A stretch of 64,000 nt of DNA, taken from positions 62,001 through 126,000 of the forward strand of contig NZ_BPQE01000002.1 in NCBI RefSeq assembly GCF_022179085.1, given 5' to 3'. Both the position numbers and the translations under genes were made by a program. Under the pieces are notes generated by a model that saw only the letters and a list, made by a program, of their open reading frames with translations, did not search any database and had not been told where the DNA came from. Source of the stretch: Methylobacterium aerolatum. GTDB taxonomy: Bacteria; Pseudomonadota; Alphaproteobacteria; Rhizobiales; Beijerinckiaceae. Of this stretch, positions 8,424-16,689 are shown in pieces (position 1 is the stretch's first letter; each line of letters begins with the position of its first letter).

Positions 8424-8957
8424 TCAGCCCTTGTTCTTCGCCCGCTCCATGCCCTCGGCGATGAGGCGGTGAGCCTCCTCCTTGTCGCCCCAGCGGACGA
8501 ACTTCACCCACTTGCCGGGCTCGAGATCCTTGTAGTGCTCGAAGAAGTGCTGGATCTGGTGGATCGTGATCTCGGGCAGATCGGTGTAGTTCTCGACCCG
8601 GTCGTAGCGCTTGGTCAGGTGGCGGGAGGGCACGCCGATGATCTTCTCGTCCTCGCCGCCCTCGTCCTGCATCACCATCACGCCCACGGGGCGCACGCTC
8701 ATCACCGCGCCCGGCACCACGGCGCGGGTGTTGGCGACGAGCACGTCACAGGGGTCGCCGTCACCCGACAGGGTGTGGGGGATGAAGCCGTAGTTCCCCG
8801 GGTAGAACATCGGGGTGTAGAGGAACCGGTCCACGACCAGGGCGCCGGACTCCTTGTCCATCTCGTACTTGATGGGCTCGCCGCCGAGCGGCACCTCGAT
8901 CACCACGTTGACGTCGTGCGGCGGGTTCTTGCCGATCGAGAGGGCATCGATTTTCAT
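8424..8957 (-). CDS. ppa: Inorganic pyrophosphatase, family I
   Basis: A 177-residue cytosolic enzyme that hydrolyses pyrophosphate and pulls biosynthetic reactions forward. Signature segments are [42 protein letters not shown] (the DGDPxDVLV metal site) and a C-terminal [17 protein letters not shown] chose the ATG at 8955-8957, which follows GGGAG at seven bases and gives the usual ~176-residue length; an upstream ATG at 9008 would add 17 unrelated residues. Confidence 0.96.
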   Translation of the reverse strand: MKIDALSIGKNPPHDVNVVIEVPLGGEPIKYEMDKESGALVVDRFLYTPMFYPGNYGFIPHTLSGDGDPCDVLVANTRAVVPGAVMSVRPVGVMVMQDEGGEDEKIIGVPSRHLTKRYDRVENYTDLPEITIHQIQHFFEHYKDLEPGKWVKFVRWGDKEEAHRLIAEGMERAKNKG

Positions 8958-9038
8958 AGGGTCGCTCCCGTGTGCGGATCTCGCCGCCATCGGGCGTCTC
9001 ATAGACATGCGGGCGCGATCTGAGAATTGCGCAGCGGC

Positions 9039-9069
9039 AACGGAACGGAAAAACCGTCACGCTTCCGTT
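9039..9069 (-). terminator. Possible hairpin terminator after the GNAT gene
   Basis: AACGGAA (9039-9045) can pair with TTCCGTT (9063-9069), with an inner ACGG/CCGT pairing around five A or T residues. On the - strand it starts at the stop codon of the GNAT gene. The U run lies inside the stem rather than after it, so function is uncertain. Confidence 0.3.
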
Positions 9070-9575
9070 TAGCCGAATAAATACCCCACCTTCGCCAGGG
9101 TGATCCCGGCCAGCCTGTCGGGGACGAGCGGTCCCCGCGTGCCACCCATACTTTCGTAGAAGGCGCTCGCCCGGACATTGTCTTCGAGAGTCCAGACGCC
9201 GAGGCGGCCCAGGCCGTAATCGGCGAGATCGTTGCGGACGGCCCGGAACAGGCGCCGCCCGAGCCCGACGCCCTGGAATTCCGGCAGCAGGTAGAGTTCG
9301 TCGATCTCGCCGTCCGCCCCGAGCGCCCGGCTGCGGGCCCGGCCGTAGGACGCGTAGCCGACGACCGTCTCACCGGTCTCCACCACGGCGACCGGGCGCC
9401 CCCGGCTGAGGGCTGCGCGCCACCACGGGCGGCCCCGCTGGGAGATCAGTCGCTCCAGGGCGACACCGGGGATGATGCCGCGATAGGCATCCCTCCACGC
9501 CTCGTCGAACACCCGCGACAAGCCGCCGACATCCCCGTCCCGGGCCCGGCGGATGCTCGTCGTGCGCGTGCTCAT
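9069..9575 (-). CDS. GNAT family N-acetyltransferase
   Basis: A 168-residue acetyltransferase of the GCN5-related fold with unknown substrate. The acetyl-CoA site reads LPEFQGVGLGRRLFRAV (Q/R-x-x-G-x-G/A at about 106-117), preceded by the DELYLLPEF beta strand, and the end has NVRASAFYESMGG, the usual Asn-x-x-A-x-x-F-Y-x-x-x-G. The ATG at 9573-9575 follows GGGGAG at nine bases; the frame is open far upstream, but only because of GC-rich composition. ppa lies 111 bases downstream on the same strand, with its own leader. Confidence 0.85.
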   Translation of the reverse strand: MSTRTTSIRRARDGDVGGLSRVFDEAWRDAYRGIIPGVALERLISQRGRPWWRAALSRGRPVAVVETGETVVGYASYGRARSRALGADGEIDELYLLPEFQGVGLGRRLFRAVRNDLADYGLGRLGVWTLEDNVRASAFYESMGGTRGPLVPDRLAGITLAKVGYLFG

Positions 9576-9788
9576 GGGCGAGATCTCCCCTGATCCTCCG
9601 GCGGACAACACCCGGGCGGCCCGGAGGTTCGCTGCCGATCTGGACTGAGTGAAGGCAAGATCGGCGCCGATCTCGCGCGGCGGCACCGGCGGCGGCACCG
9701 GCGGCGGGGCGAGGGCCGGGGGCGATCGCGGAGATTTGCCCCTCCCCCGGACGGCTGGTACAGGCGGGCATCGTCCCCCGGATCGACC

Positions 9789-10514
9789 GTGTTCAAACGT
9801 TTCCTCACGCCCGAGCGGCGCTACGCACGCCGGATGGCCCGCATCGCCCGCTTCGAGCGACCGATCGGCGGTCCCGGCAGCCGCCTCATGGCCTGGGCGA
9901 ACATGCTCCTCATCGATCACGGGGTGTTCCGTCTCGCCTATCTCAACAGGCACCGGGTCGGCGACGGCCGGATCTGGCGTTCGGCCCAGCCGGGTCCGCA
10001 TCAGCTCGCCCGCTTCCGGGCCGAGGGCATCCGCACCGTCATCTCCCTGCGCGGCGGGCGGGAGCACGGGTCCTGGCCCCTCCAGCGCGAGGCGTGCGAG
10101 CGGCACGGCCTGACCCTGGTGGAATTCGTGCTGCGCTCCCGCGAGGCGCCCGATCCGGACACGATCCTGGCGGCCAAGCGGTTCTTCGCCGAGATCGAGT
10201 ACCCGGCGGTGATGCATTGCAAGGCGGGAGCGGACAGGGCGGGCCTGGCCGCCGCCCTCTACCTGATCCTGCACGAGGGGCGCCCCGTGGCGGAGGCCGC
10301 GCGCCAGCTCTCGGCCCGCTACGGCCATTTCCGGTTCGCCAAGACCGGCATTCTCGATGCCTTCTTCGCCCGCTACCTCGCGGAGGGCGAGGCGAAGGGC
10401 CTCGACTTCCTCACCTGGGTCGAGACCGTCTACGACCCCGAGGCGCTGAAGCGCGACTTCCGGCCGGGCTTCTGGTCCGACGTGGTGGTGGACCGGCTGA
10501 TCCGGCGCGAGTAG
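9789..10514 (+). CDS. Dual-specificity / tyrosine protein phosphatase-like protein
   Basis: A 241-residue cysteine phosphatase. The signature loop HCKAGADRAG has catalytic Cys144 and Arg150 (C-x5-R), and the general-acid region lies near 115-125. The DGRIWRSAQPGPHQLARFRAEGIRTVISLRGG segment is typical of the bacterial DSP-like family, sometimes fused to NAD kinase, but no such fusion is present here. The gene starts with GTG at 9789; no strong ribosome site is seen. The N-terminal ~30 residues are Arg-rich. It diverges from the GNAT gene and converges on pheA with a 19-base gap. The substrate is unknown. Confidence 0.82.
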   Translation: MFKRFLTPERRYARRMARIARFERPIGGPGSRLMAWANMLLIDHGVFRLAYLNRHRVGDGRIWRSAQPGPHQLARFRAEGIRTVISLRGGREHGSWPLQREACERHGLTLVEFVLRSREAPDPDTILAAKRFFAEIEYPAVMHCKAGADRAGLAAALYLILHEGRPVAEAARQLSARYGHFRFAKTGILDAFFARYLAEGEAKGLDFLTWVETVYDPEALKRDFRPGFWSDVVVDRLIRRE

Positions 10515-10533
10515 CGGCCCGGATCCGGCGCCC

Positions 10534-11388
10534 CTACCCCCCCGGCGGCCGCGCCGCCTCGCGGAACGGGTGGGCCGGATAGGTGCCCACCACCCGGACC
10601 TCGCGGGAGAAGTAGCCGAGTTCGTCCAGCGCCCGGCGCAGGCCCGGCTCGTCGGGGTGGCCGTCGACCTCCGCGTAGAACTGCGTGGCGGTGAACTCGC
10701 CCTCGACCATGTAGCTTTCGAGCTTCGTCATGTTGACGCCGTTGGTCGCGAAGCCGCCGAGCGCCTTGTAGAGGGCGGCCGGGATGTTGCGCACCCGGAA
10801 GACGAAGCTTGTGACGAAGGCGCCCTCCCCGTCGGCCGCCTCCGGCTCGGGGGAGAAGACCACGAATCGCGTGGTGTTGTGGGCGGCGTCCTCGACGTCG
10901 CGGGCCAGGATCTCCAGGCCGTAGACCTCCGCCGCGAGGGCGGGGGCGAGGGCGGCGCGGGTCCGGTCCCCCGCCTCGGCGACCTCCCGGGCGGCGCCCG
11001 CCGTGTCGCCCGCCACCACGGAGCGCAGGCCGAGGCGGCGGATGATCCGGCGGCATTGTCCGAGCGCGTGGACGTGGCTGTGGGCCGACTTCAGCGCCTC
11101 GATGGGCGTGCCCGGCAGCGCCATCAGCTGGAAGTGGATCGGCAGGAAGTGCTCGGCCACGATGTGGAGCGGCGAGAGCGGGATGAGGTGGTGGATGTCC
11201 GCCACGCGGCCCGCCAGCGAGTTCTCGATGGGGATCATCGCCCGCTGGGCCCGGCCCTCGGTCACCGCCGCGAAGGCGTCCTCGAAGGTGGCACAGGGCA
11301 GCGGCGTCCAGTCCGGATAGGCCTGGCTGCAGATGATGTGGGAGTTCGCCCCGGGCTCGCCCTGGTAGGAGATCGTGCGTGCGGACAT
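10534..11388 (-). CDS. pheA: Prephenate dehydratase
   Basis: A 284-residue monofunctional enzyme that turns prephenate into phenylpyruvate in phenylalanine synthesis. Residues 1-180 form the catalytic periplasmic-binding-like domain with YQGEPGANSH at the start, the MIPIENSLAGRV block and the essential Thr motif HNTTRF (about 176-181). Residues 195-275 are an ACT domain with ALYKALGGFATNGVNMTKLESY, the phenylalanine-binding feedback site. No chorismate mutase domain is fused, unlike enterobacterial PheA. It lies 13 bases after kdsB on the same strand, an apparent operon common in Hyphomicrobiales. Confidence 0.95.
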   Translation of the reverse strand: MSARTISYQGEPGANSHIICSQAYPDWTPLPCATFEDAFAAVTEGRAQRAMIPIENSLAGRVADIHHLIPLSPLHIVAEHFLPIHFQLMALPGTPIEALKSAHSHVHALGQCRRIIRRLGLRSVVAGDTAGAAREVAEAGDRTRAALAPALAAEVYGLEILARDVEDAAHNTTRFVVFSPEPEAADGEGAFVTSFVFRVRNIPAALYKALGGFATNGVNMTKLESYMVEGEFTATQFYAEVDGHPDEPGLRRALDELGYFSREVRVVGTYPAHPFREAARPPGG

Positions 11389-11401
11389 GGTCTCTGGCGT
11401 T

Positions 11402-12145
11402 TCAGTTGAGGCGGCGGCGCTGCATCAGCGCCCGGGCCTTCTCGAGGTCGGCCGGGGTGTCGACGCCGAGCGGCAGGTCGTCGACGACCACGGCGTCGAT
11501 GCGCATCCCGGCCTCCAGGGCGCGGAGCTGTTCGAGCTTCTCGCGGGTCTCGAGTTCGCCCGGCGGCAGGGCGACGAACCGCGTCAAAGCCTTCCGGCGG
11601 TAGGCGTAGAGGCCGATATGGTGCCACAGCGGCCCCGGGCCGTAGGGCGCGCGGGCGCGGGTGAAGTAGAGGGCGCGCAGGCGGCGCGGGCCGACCTCGT
11701 GGCCGACGAGCTTGACCACGTTGGGGTTGTCGGCCTCCTCCAGGTCGGTGATCGGCGCGCAGAGGGTGACGATGTCCACCGTCCGGTCGGCCAGCGGCAG
11801 GATGGCGGCGCCGATGATGCCGGGATCGATGGTGGGCAGGTCGCCCTGGACGTTGACGACCACGTCGTGCCGCCCCTCCGGATCGACGGCCTCCAGCGCC
11901 TCGGCGAGGCGGTCGGAACCCGACGGATGGTCGGGCCGGGTCAGCACCGCGAGCCCGCCCACGGCCTCGATCACCTGCACGATCTCGGGCGTGTCGGTGG
12001 CCACCACCACGGGGCCGATCCCCGCCTCCACCGCCCGGCGCCAGACGTGGACGATCATCGGCTCGCCGGCGATGTCGGCGAGCGGCTTGTTCGGCAGGCG
12101 GGTGGCGGCAAGACGCGCCGGAATGAGGACCAGGGGATCGGACAT
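11402..12145 (-). CDS. kdsB: 3-deoxy-manno-octulosonate cytidylyltransferase
   Basis: A 247-residue cytosolic enzyme that activates Kdo as CMP-Kdo for lipopolysaccharide core synthesis. The N-terminal nucleotide-binding [20 protein letters not shown], then the [21 protein letters not shown] and NVQGDLPTI motifs, and [13 protein letters not shown] are diagnostic. The ATG is at 12143-12145. It is the first gene of a two-gene unit with pheA and diverges from the cytochrome c gene across a 274-base region. Confidence 0.95.
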   Translation of the reverse strand: MSDPLVLIPARLAATRLPNKPLADIAGEPMIVHVWRRAVEAGIGPVVVATDTPEIVQVIEAVGGLAVLTRPDHPSGSDRLAEALEAVDPEGRHDVVVNVQGDLPTIDPGIIGAAILPLADRTVDIVTLCAPITDLEEADNPNVVKLVGHEVGPRRLRALYFTRARAPYGPGPLWHHIGLYAYRRKALTRFVALPPGELETREKLEQLRALEAGMRIDAVVVDDLPLGVDTPADLEKARALMQRRRLN

Positions 12146-12198
12146 GGCTTCATGGACCCGTGGGAAGCGCCGGTCTGTATCAGGACCGCGACCCCTTG

Positions 12199-12230
12199 TC
12201 GTCCCTCGGGGTCGGTCGTCCCTCGGGGTC
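12199..12230. repeat. Short tandem repeat, 17-bp period
   Basis: TCGTCCCTCGGGGTC occurs at 12199-12213 and again at 12216-12230, two perfect 15-base copies. It lies in the divergent region between kdsB and the cytochrome c gene. It could be a chance GC-rich duplication or a pair of regulator sites. Confidence 0.5.
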
Positions 12231-12310
12231 TTCCGGGCGGGTCCGGTAACACATCCGGCAGAAAATTGCCGATGCCCCCACCCGCGACCCTGCGTGCGGG
12301 GCCGGCGCCA

Positions 12311-12339
12311 TTGTCAAGATCGGTGCGAAGCGGCTAAGG
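12311..12339 (+). promoter_or_regulatory. Candidate sigma-70 promoter for the cytochrome c gene
   Basis: TTGTCA (12311-12316) and CTAAGG (12334-12339) are separated by exactly 17 bases. The -35 element is good; the -10 element matches the alphaproteobacterial form only in part. The predicted start is about 75 bases before the ATG at 12420. Confidence 0.4.
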
Positions 12340-12419
12340 CACCCTCGAAACCTTCCAGGGTGCGGCGGCGTGGCCCGGTCCGCTCGCCGAGGCGCGCCCC
12401 CGGGACGTTAGAGAGGCCC

Positions 12420-13388
12420 ATGAACGCGTTCGAGGTCAACAAGATCGCTGGCGCCGTACTCGGCGCCCTGCTGTTCGCGGCGGGATCCGGCTTCGTGGCC
12501 GAGCTGATCTACCATCCCAAACCAGCCGGCAAGGCCGGCTACGACCTGCCCGAGCCGGAGCCCGCGGCCGCCGCGGCCCCGGCCGAGACGGCGAGCGTCG
12601 AGCCGATCGCCGTGCGCCTCGCCAGCGCGAGCGCCGAGAAGGGCCAGGGCGGCACCAAGGCCTGCCAGGCCTGCCACAGCTTCGAGAAGGGCGGCCCGAA
12701 CAAGGTCGGCCCCGACCTGTGGGACGTGGTGGAGCGCAAGAAGGGCGGCCACGAGGGCTACGACTACTCGGCGGCCCTCAAGGAGAAGGGCGGGACCTGG
12801 ACCTACGCCGACCTCGACGAGTTCCTGACGAGCCCCAAGGGCTACATCAAGGGCACGAAGATGGGCTTCGCAGGCATCGCCTCGCCGACGGAGCGGGCGA
12901 ACGTGATCGCCTATCTGCGCAGCCTGTCGGACAGCCCCAAGCCGCTGCCGGCCGCCGAGAAGGCTGAGGAGAAGCCCGCCGCCGCGCCCGCCGCCGCCAA
13001 ATCCGAGGAGAAGGCGGCTCCCGCCGCCCCCGCGGGCGACAAGCCCACCGCCGCCAAGCCGGCCGAGAACAAGCCCTCCGAGGGCAAGGACAGCCCGGCC
13101 AAGCCCGCCGACACCACGACCGCCAAGCCGGCGATCGAGAAGCCGCCGGGCAGCCCGCGCCCCGAGGGCAACGGCAGCGACCGCAACGCCCCGAGCCCGC
13201 CGGCCAACGCCCACGACAGCGACCAGCAGGGCCAGCCTTCGAGCCTGATCCCCCCCGAGCCGACGGCCCCCTCCGCCCCGGCCGCGAAGGAGCCCCCCGC
13301 CCAGGCGAATCCCGAGGCGGTGGAGAAGGCCAAGGAACTCGACATCACCGTCCCCAAGAAGGACGAGACACAGGCCCCGAAGCCGTAA
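12420..13388 (+). CDS. Membrane-anchored class I cytochrome c with long Ala/Pro/Lys-rich tail
   Basis: A 322-residue c-type cytochrome. An uncleaved N-terminal membrane anchor (about residues 10-30, VLGALLFAAGSGFVAELIY) is followed by a Pro/Ala linker and a ~100-residue cytochrome domain with the haem site CQACH (Cys82, Cys85, His86) and the distal ligand Met148 in KGTKMGFAG, as in CycM/c552-type carriers. It should pass electrons between the bc1 complex and terminal oxidases on the periplasmic face. Residues 171-322 are a charged, repetitive Ala/Pro/Lys/Glu tail of a kind absent from standard CycM (about 180 residues). A hairpin terminator follows the stop. Confidence 0.9.
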   Translation: MNAFEVNKIAGAVLGALLFAAGSGFVAELIYHPKPAGKAGYDLPEPEPAAAAAPAETASVEPIAVRLASASAEKGQGGTKACQACHSFEKGGPNKVGPDLWDVVERKKGGHEGYDYSAALKEKGGTWTYADLDEFLTSPKGYIKGTKMGFAGIASPTERANVIAYLRSLSDSPKPLPAAEKAEEKPAAAPAAAKSEEKAAPAAPAGDKPTAAKPAENKPSEGKDSPAKPADTTTAKPAIEKPPGSPRPEGNGSDRNAPSPPANAHDSDQQGQPSSLIPPEPTAPSAPAAKEPPAQANPEAVEKAKELDITVPKKDETQAPKP

Positions 13389-13405
13389 GCGCACGGGAGC
13401 CGATG

Positions 13406-13434
13406 GGGGCCGGGCCTTAAGCCCGGCCCCTTCG
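13406..13434 (+). terminator. Hairpin terminator after the cytochrome c gene
   Basis: GGGGCCGGGC (13406-13415) pairs with GCCCGGCCCC (13421-13430) around CTTAA, a perfect 10-bp stem followed by a weak TTCG tail. The T tract is short, so termination may be partial. Confidence 0.6.
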
Positions 13435-13549
13435 CCATTCGGGTCCGGTTCGTGCCGGCCGATCCGGGCGCCCGGCGCCCGCGGATCGCAGCCATCGGGC
13501 TCCACCCGCCCGCTTCGCCTCCGCTCGACGACGCTCCGGGGTTTCGCGC

Positions 13550-14737
13550 GTGCCGGACGACACCTCCGATCCACCGGCCGCCCGGCGCGCGCCCCTCGCC
13601 CTCCTCGTCGCCGTGACGATGACCGGCACGGTGGCCCTGCACATCTTCGTGCCGGCCCTCGCGGCGGCGGCGGCGGATCTCGGCACTACGGCGGCGGCCG
13701 CGCAGGCGACGATCACCGTCTACCTCGTCGGCCTCGCGGGCGGCCAACTGGTCTACGGCCCCCTCTCCGACCGGTACGGCCGCCGTCCGGTGCTGATCGG
13801 CGGCCTCTCGCTCTACCTCGCGGGACTGCTGCTCGCGATTCCCGCCCCCTCCATCGGCGTGCTGCTGGCGGCCCGGCTGCTGCAATCGCTCGGCGCCTGC
13901 TCCTGCCTGGTGATCGGCCGGGCGATGGTGCGCGACGTCTCCACCCGCGAGGACGCCGCCCGCAAGCTCGCGATCCTCGTCACCGCCATGACGCTGACCC
14001 CAGCCCTCGCCCCGGCCATCGGCGGCGTGGTCAGCCAAGCCTTCGGCTGGCGGGCGGTCTTCGCCCTGCTCGCGGGGACGGTCGCCGTCCTCACGGCCCT
14101 CGTCGTCCTGACCCTGCCCGAGACCAACCGGCACCGGATGGCCCTGCCGGGGGTCGGCGCCGTGGCGGCGGCCTACCTGCGGCTCCTGCGGATCCCCGTG
14201 CTCCGCGCCTACCTCGTGGCGGGTGCCTGCGGCGGGACGAGCCTCTACGCGTTCCTGGCCGTGGCGCCCTTCCTGCTGGTCGACCGCCTCGGGCGTTCCC
14301 CGCAGGAGGTGGGGTTCGATTGCCTCGCCGTCGTCTTCGGGATGGTGGCGGGGGCGGTGCTGGCGAGCCGGATCGCGGCCCGCGTGTCGATCCGCCGGGC
14401 GGCGCGGGGCGGCAACCTCCTGTGCATCGCCTCCGCCCTGATCCTGCTGGCGATCGACCGGAGCGGAGCCCTCACCGTGGTGAGCCTGATCGTGCCGCTG
14501 TTCGCCTACGCCGTCGGCGTCGGCCTTCTCAGCCCCAACGCCGTGGCCGGGCTCATGAACATGGCCCCGCACGCGGCGGGTTCGGCCTCCAGCCTCTACG
14601 GCTTCACGCAAATGGCCTTCGGCGCCCTCTTCACCGTGGCGGCCTCGTCGTGGCCGGCGACCTCCGCCACGCCCGTCGCCCTCACCCTGCTGGCGGCGGG
14701 CCTCGTCGCGGCGGCGGCCCTGCGCCGGGCCTCGTGA
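13550..14737 (+). CDS. MFS transporter, Bcr/CflA drug exporter family
   Basis: A 395-residue inner-membrane antiporter with twelve expected helices. The loop 2-3 motif GQLVYGPLSDRYGRRPVLIGG, the ALHIFVPALAAAAADL start and RLLQSLGACSCLVIGRAMVRD match the Bcr/CflA subfamily of multidrug efflux proteins (bicyclomycin, chloramphenicol types). Its true substrate is unknown. It starts with GTG at 13550 without a strong ribosome site. It converges on the next GNAT gene with only three bases between the stops. Confidence 0.88.
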   Translation: MPDDTSDPPAARRAPLALLVAVTMTGTVALHIFVPALAAAAADLGTTAAAAQATITVYLVGLAGGQLVYGPLSDRYGRRPVLIGGLSLYLAGLLLAIPAPSIGVLLAARLLQSLGACSCLVIGRAMVRDVSTREDAARKLAILVTAMTLTPALAPAIGGVVSQAFGWRAVFALLAGTVAVLTALVVLTLPETNRHRMALPGVGAVAAAYLRLLRIPVLRAYLVAGACGGTSLYAFLAVAPFLLVDRLGRSPQEVGFDCLAVVFGMVAGAVLASRIAARVSIRRAARGGNLLCIASALILLAIDRSGALTVVSLIVPLFAYAVGVGLLSPNAVAGLMNMAPHAAGSASSLYGFTQMAFGALFTVAASSWPATSATPVALTLLAAGLVAAAALRRAS

Positions 14738-14740
14738 GCC

Positions 14741-15259
14741 CTATCGGGCGGGTGCCGTGCCGCCCCCCGGCGCGAGGGGTCCGGTGAGTCCGGCGGCGAA
14801 TCCCTCCGTCAGTTCCAGCCAGAGCAGGCGGGCCGGATCGACCGGGCCGGGCATGACGAGGCGCCCCATGGGCACCGGCGCGAAGCCGAAGCGGGCATAG
14901 TAGGGCGCATCGCCCACGAGGATCACCAGGCCCTCGCCCGCCGCCCTGGCCGCGTCGATGGCGGCCTTGGTCAGCGCGGTGCCGATGCCCCGCCCCTCGA
15001 AGCTCGGATCGACCGCCAGCGGCCCGAGCATCAACAGCCCCGAATCCCCCACCCGCACGGGGGTCATGCGCACGGAGCCGACGAGGAAGCTGCCGACCGA
15101 GGCCGTGACGCCGAGATCGAGCCGGTGCGGATTGCCCTCGCGCAGGCGGTAGGCGGTGCGCGCGAAGCGCCCCGGCCCGAACGCGCGGGCCTCCAGCTTG
15201 CCGATGGCGGCGGCGTCCTCCGTCCGCTCCGAGCGGACGACGAGGGAAAGGTTGGTCAC
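14741..15259 (-). CDS. GNAT family N-acetyltransferase (YhbS-like)
   Basis: A 172-residue acetyltransferase. The acetyl-CoA binding block is LAVDPSFEGRGIGTALTKAAID, with the earlier GSVRMTPVRV and LLMLGPLAV strands, and the C-terminal ILVGDAPYYARFGFAP segment is characteristic of the YhbS-type GNAT group. I place the start at GTG 15257-15259 (VTNLSLVVRSE), because the open frame upstream runs through a family A repeat and lacks GNAT features. Substrate unknown. Confidence 0.82.
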   Translation of the reverse strand: MTNLSLVVRSERTEDAAAIGKLEARAFGPGRFARTAYRLREGNPHRLDLGVTASVGSFLVGSVRMTPVRVGDSGLLMLGPLAVDPSFEGRGIGTALTKAAIDAARAAGEGLVILVGDAPYYARFGFAPVPMGRLVMPGPVDPARLLWLELTEGFAAGLTGPLAPGGGTAPAR

Positions 15260-15330
15260 AGGTCGGCGGCTCCGCGGGATCGTAAGCCGCGTAACAGCGT
15301 GGAGGCGTGGGGGCAAACGCCGATATTGCC

Positions 15331-15427
15331 CGTCGTCGCGAGCGGGAGCCGATGCCATCCAGGGCAGCGTCCTGGCCGGACAGCGGTCCTCCGCCCCTGG
15401 ATTAAGTCGCTCCGCTCGCAATGACGG
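15331..15427. repeat. Dispersed inverted repeat, family A, copy 4
   Basis: Left end CGTCGTCGCGAGCGGGAGCC...CATCCAGGGC and right end CCTGGATTAAGTCGCTCCGCTCGCAATGACGG match family A with moderate decay on the left. It lies between the GNAT gene and the end of yejB, where the next Yej genes would be expected. Confidence 0.8.
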
Positions 15428-15431
15428 ACAG

Positions 15432-16541
15432 TCAGACACCCCTGGCAGAAAAATCGATGCGCGGATCGATCCAGACGTAGATCAGATCGGAGAGCAGATT
15501 CACCGCCAGCCCGATCAGCGAGAAGATGTAGAGGGTCGCGAACACCACCGGATAATCCCGCCCGACGATGGCACGGAAGGAAAGCTCCCCGAGCCCGTCC
15601 AGGGAGAAGATCGTCTCGATCAGCAGGGAGCCGGTGAAGAAGGCCGCGATGAAGGCGCCCGGAAAGCCCGCGATGACGATGAGCATCGCGTTGCGGAAGA
15701 CGTGGCCGTAGAGCACACCGCGCTCGGACAGGCCCTTCATCCGCGCGGTGAGGACGTATTGCTTGCGGATCTCGTCGAGGAACGAGTTCTTGGTGAGCAG
15801 GGTCGAGGTGGCGAAGGCGCCGATCACCAGGGCGGTCAGCGGTAGCACCATGTGCCACGCATAGTCCGTGACCTTGTGCCAGGTGGAAAAGTTCTCCCAG
15901 CCCTCGCTGGTGAGGCCCCGCAGGGGGAACCACTGGTAGAACGAGCCGCCCGCGAACAGGATGATCAGCATCAGCCCGAACATGAAGCCCGGCACCGCGT
16001 AGCCGACGATCACCACGGCGGAGGTCCAGCGGTCGAACCGCTCCCCGTCCTTCACCGCCTTGCGGATGCCCAGCGGAATCGAGATCGCGTAGGACAGGAG
16101 CGTCATCCACAGGCCCAGCGAGATCGAGACCGGCAGCCGCTCGCGGATGAGCTGGATCACGCTGACATCGCGAAAGTAGCTGCGGCCGAAGTCGAAGCGG
16201 ATGTAGTTCCACAGCATCATCGCGAAGCGCTCGGGCGCCGGCTTGTCGAAGCCGAACTGCTTCTCGAGCTTGGCGATGAATTCCGGGCTCAGCCCTTGCG
16301 CCCCGCGGTAGCGGGAGTTGCCCCCCGTGGCGCCGGCGTTGCCGCCCCGCGAGCCGCCGCCGAGGTCGCCGCTGCCGCCGGTAACGCGGGAGAGCGCGCC
16401 CTCGTTCTGCCCCTGCATCTTCGACAGCACCTGCTCCACCGGGCCGCCGGGGGCGAACTGAACGATGGCGAAGGTGATCAGCATGATGCCGAACAGGGTC
16501 GGGATCATCAGGCCGATGCGGCGGAGGATATAGCTCAGCAT
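15432..16541 (-). CDS. yejB: ABC transporter permease YejB (peptide / microcin C-type importer)
   Basis: A 369-residue inner-membrane permease of the binding-protein-dependent type with six expected helices. The N-terminal MLSYILRRIGLMIPTLFGIMLITFAI and the C-terminal DPRIDFSARGV are typical of YejB, and the permease loop with TARMKGLSERGVLYGHVFRNA is present. A Gly-rich insert (about residues 52-80) precedes the conserved FIAKLEKQFGFDKP segment, as in other YejB. The ATG follows GGAGG at nine bases. It lies 148 bases after the second binding protein, separated by a family A repeat. YejE and the ATPase YejF are not in the window. Confidence 0.92.
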   Translation of the reverse strand: MLSYILRRIGLMIPTLFGIMLITFAIVQFAPGGPVEQVLSKMQGQNEGALSRVTGGSGDLGGGSRGGNAGATGGNSRYRGAQGLSPEFIAKLEKQFGFDKPAPERFAMMLWNYIRFDFGRSYFRDVSVIQLIRERLPVSISLGLWMTLLSYAISIPLGIRKAVKDGERFDRWTSAVVIVGYAVPGFMFGLMLIILFAGGSFYQWFPLRGLTSEGWENFSTWHKVTDYAWHMVLPLTALVIGAFATSTLLTKNSFLDEIRKQYVLTARMKGLSERGVLYGHVFRNAMLIVIAGFPGAFIAAFFTGSLLIETIFSLDGLGELSFRAIVGRDYPVVFATLYIFSLIGLAVNLLSDLIYVWIDPRIDFSARGV

Positions 16542-16574
16542 GGCATTGCGCCCTCCGCCTCGGTCCCATGCTCG

Positions 16575-16670
16575 ACCGCCATCGCGGGCGGAACGAAGCT
16601 TTCCACGAGCGGCGGGCCGACTCGGACCGTGGCGCTACCCTGGATTGCTTCGCCTTGCTCGCAATGACGG
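16575..16670. repeat. Dispersed inverted repeat, family A, copy 5
   Basis: The right end CCCTGGATTGCTTCGCCTTGCTCGCAATGACGG is well kept, while the left end (CGCCATCGCGGGCGGAACGA) is degenerate. It sits inside the apparent yej operon, between the second binding protein gene and yejB. Confidence 0.7.
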
Positions 16671-16689
16671 GATGGATCGATGGTCATCC

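Noticed and set aside
9041-9068. An EcfG promoter (GGAAC with CGTT) at the ppa region
   Set aside because: The spacing is 19 bases instead of 16-17, and the elements form part of a hairpin.
9576-10328. A longer N-terminus for the GNAT protein of 9069-9575
   Set aside because: It overlaps the phosphatase gene on the + strand and lacks GNAT similarity; the ATG at 9575 has a good ribosome site.
15260-15439. A longer N-terminus for the GNAT protein of 14741-15259
   Set aside because: This part is the family A repeat.
16542-16670. A possible small gene between the second YejA-like gene and yejB
   Set aside because: The bases are a copy of the family A repeat, which creates short open frames.
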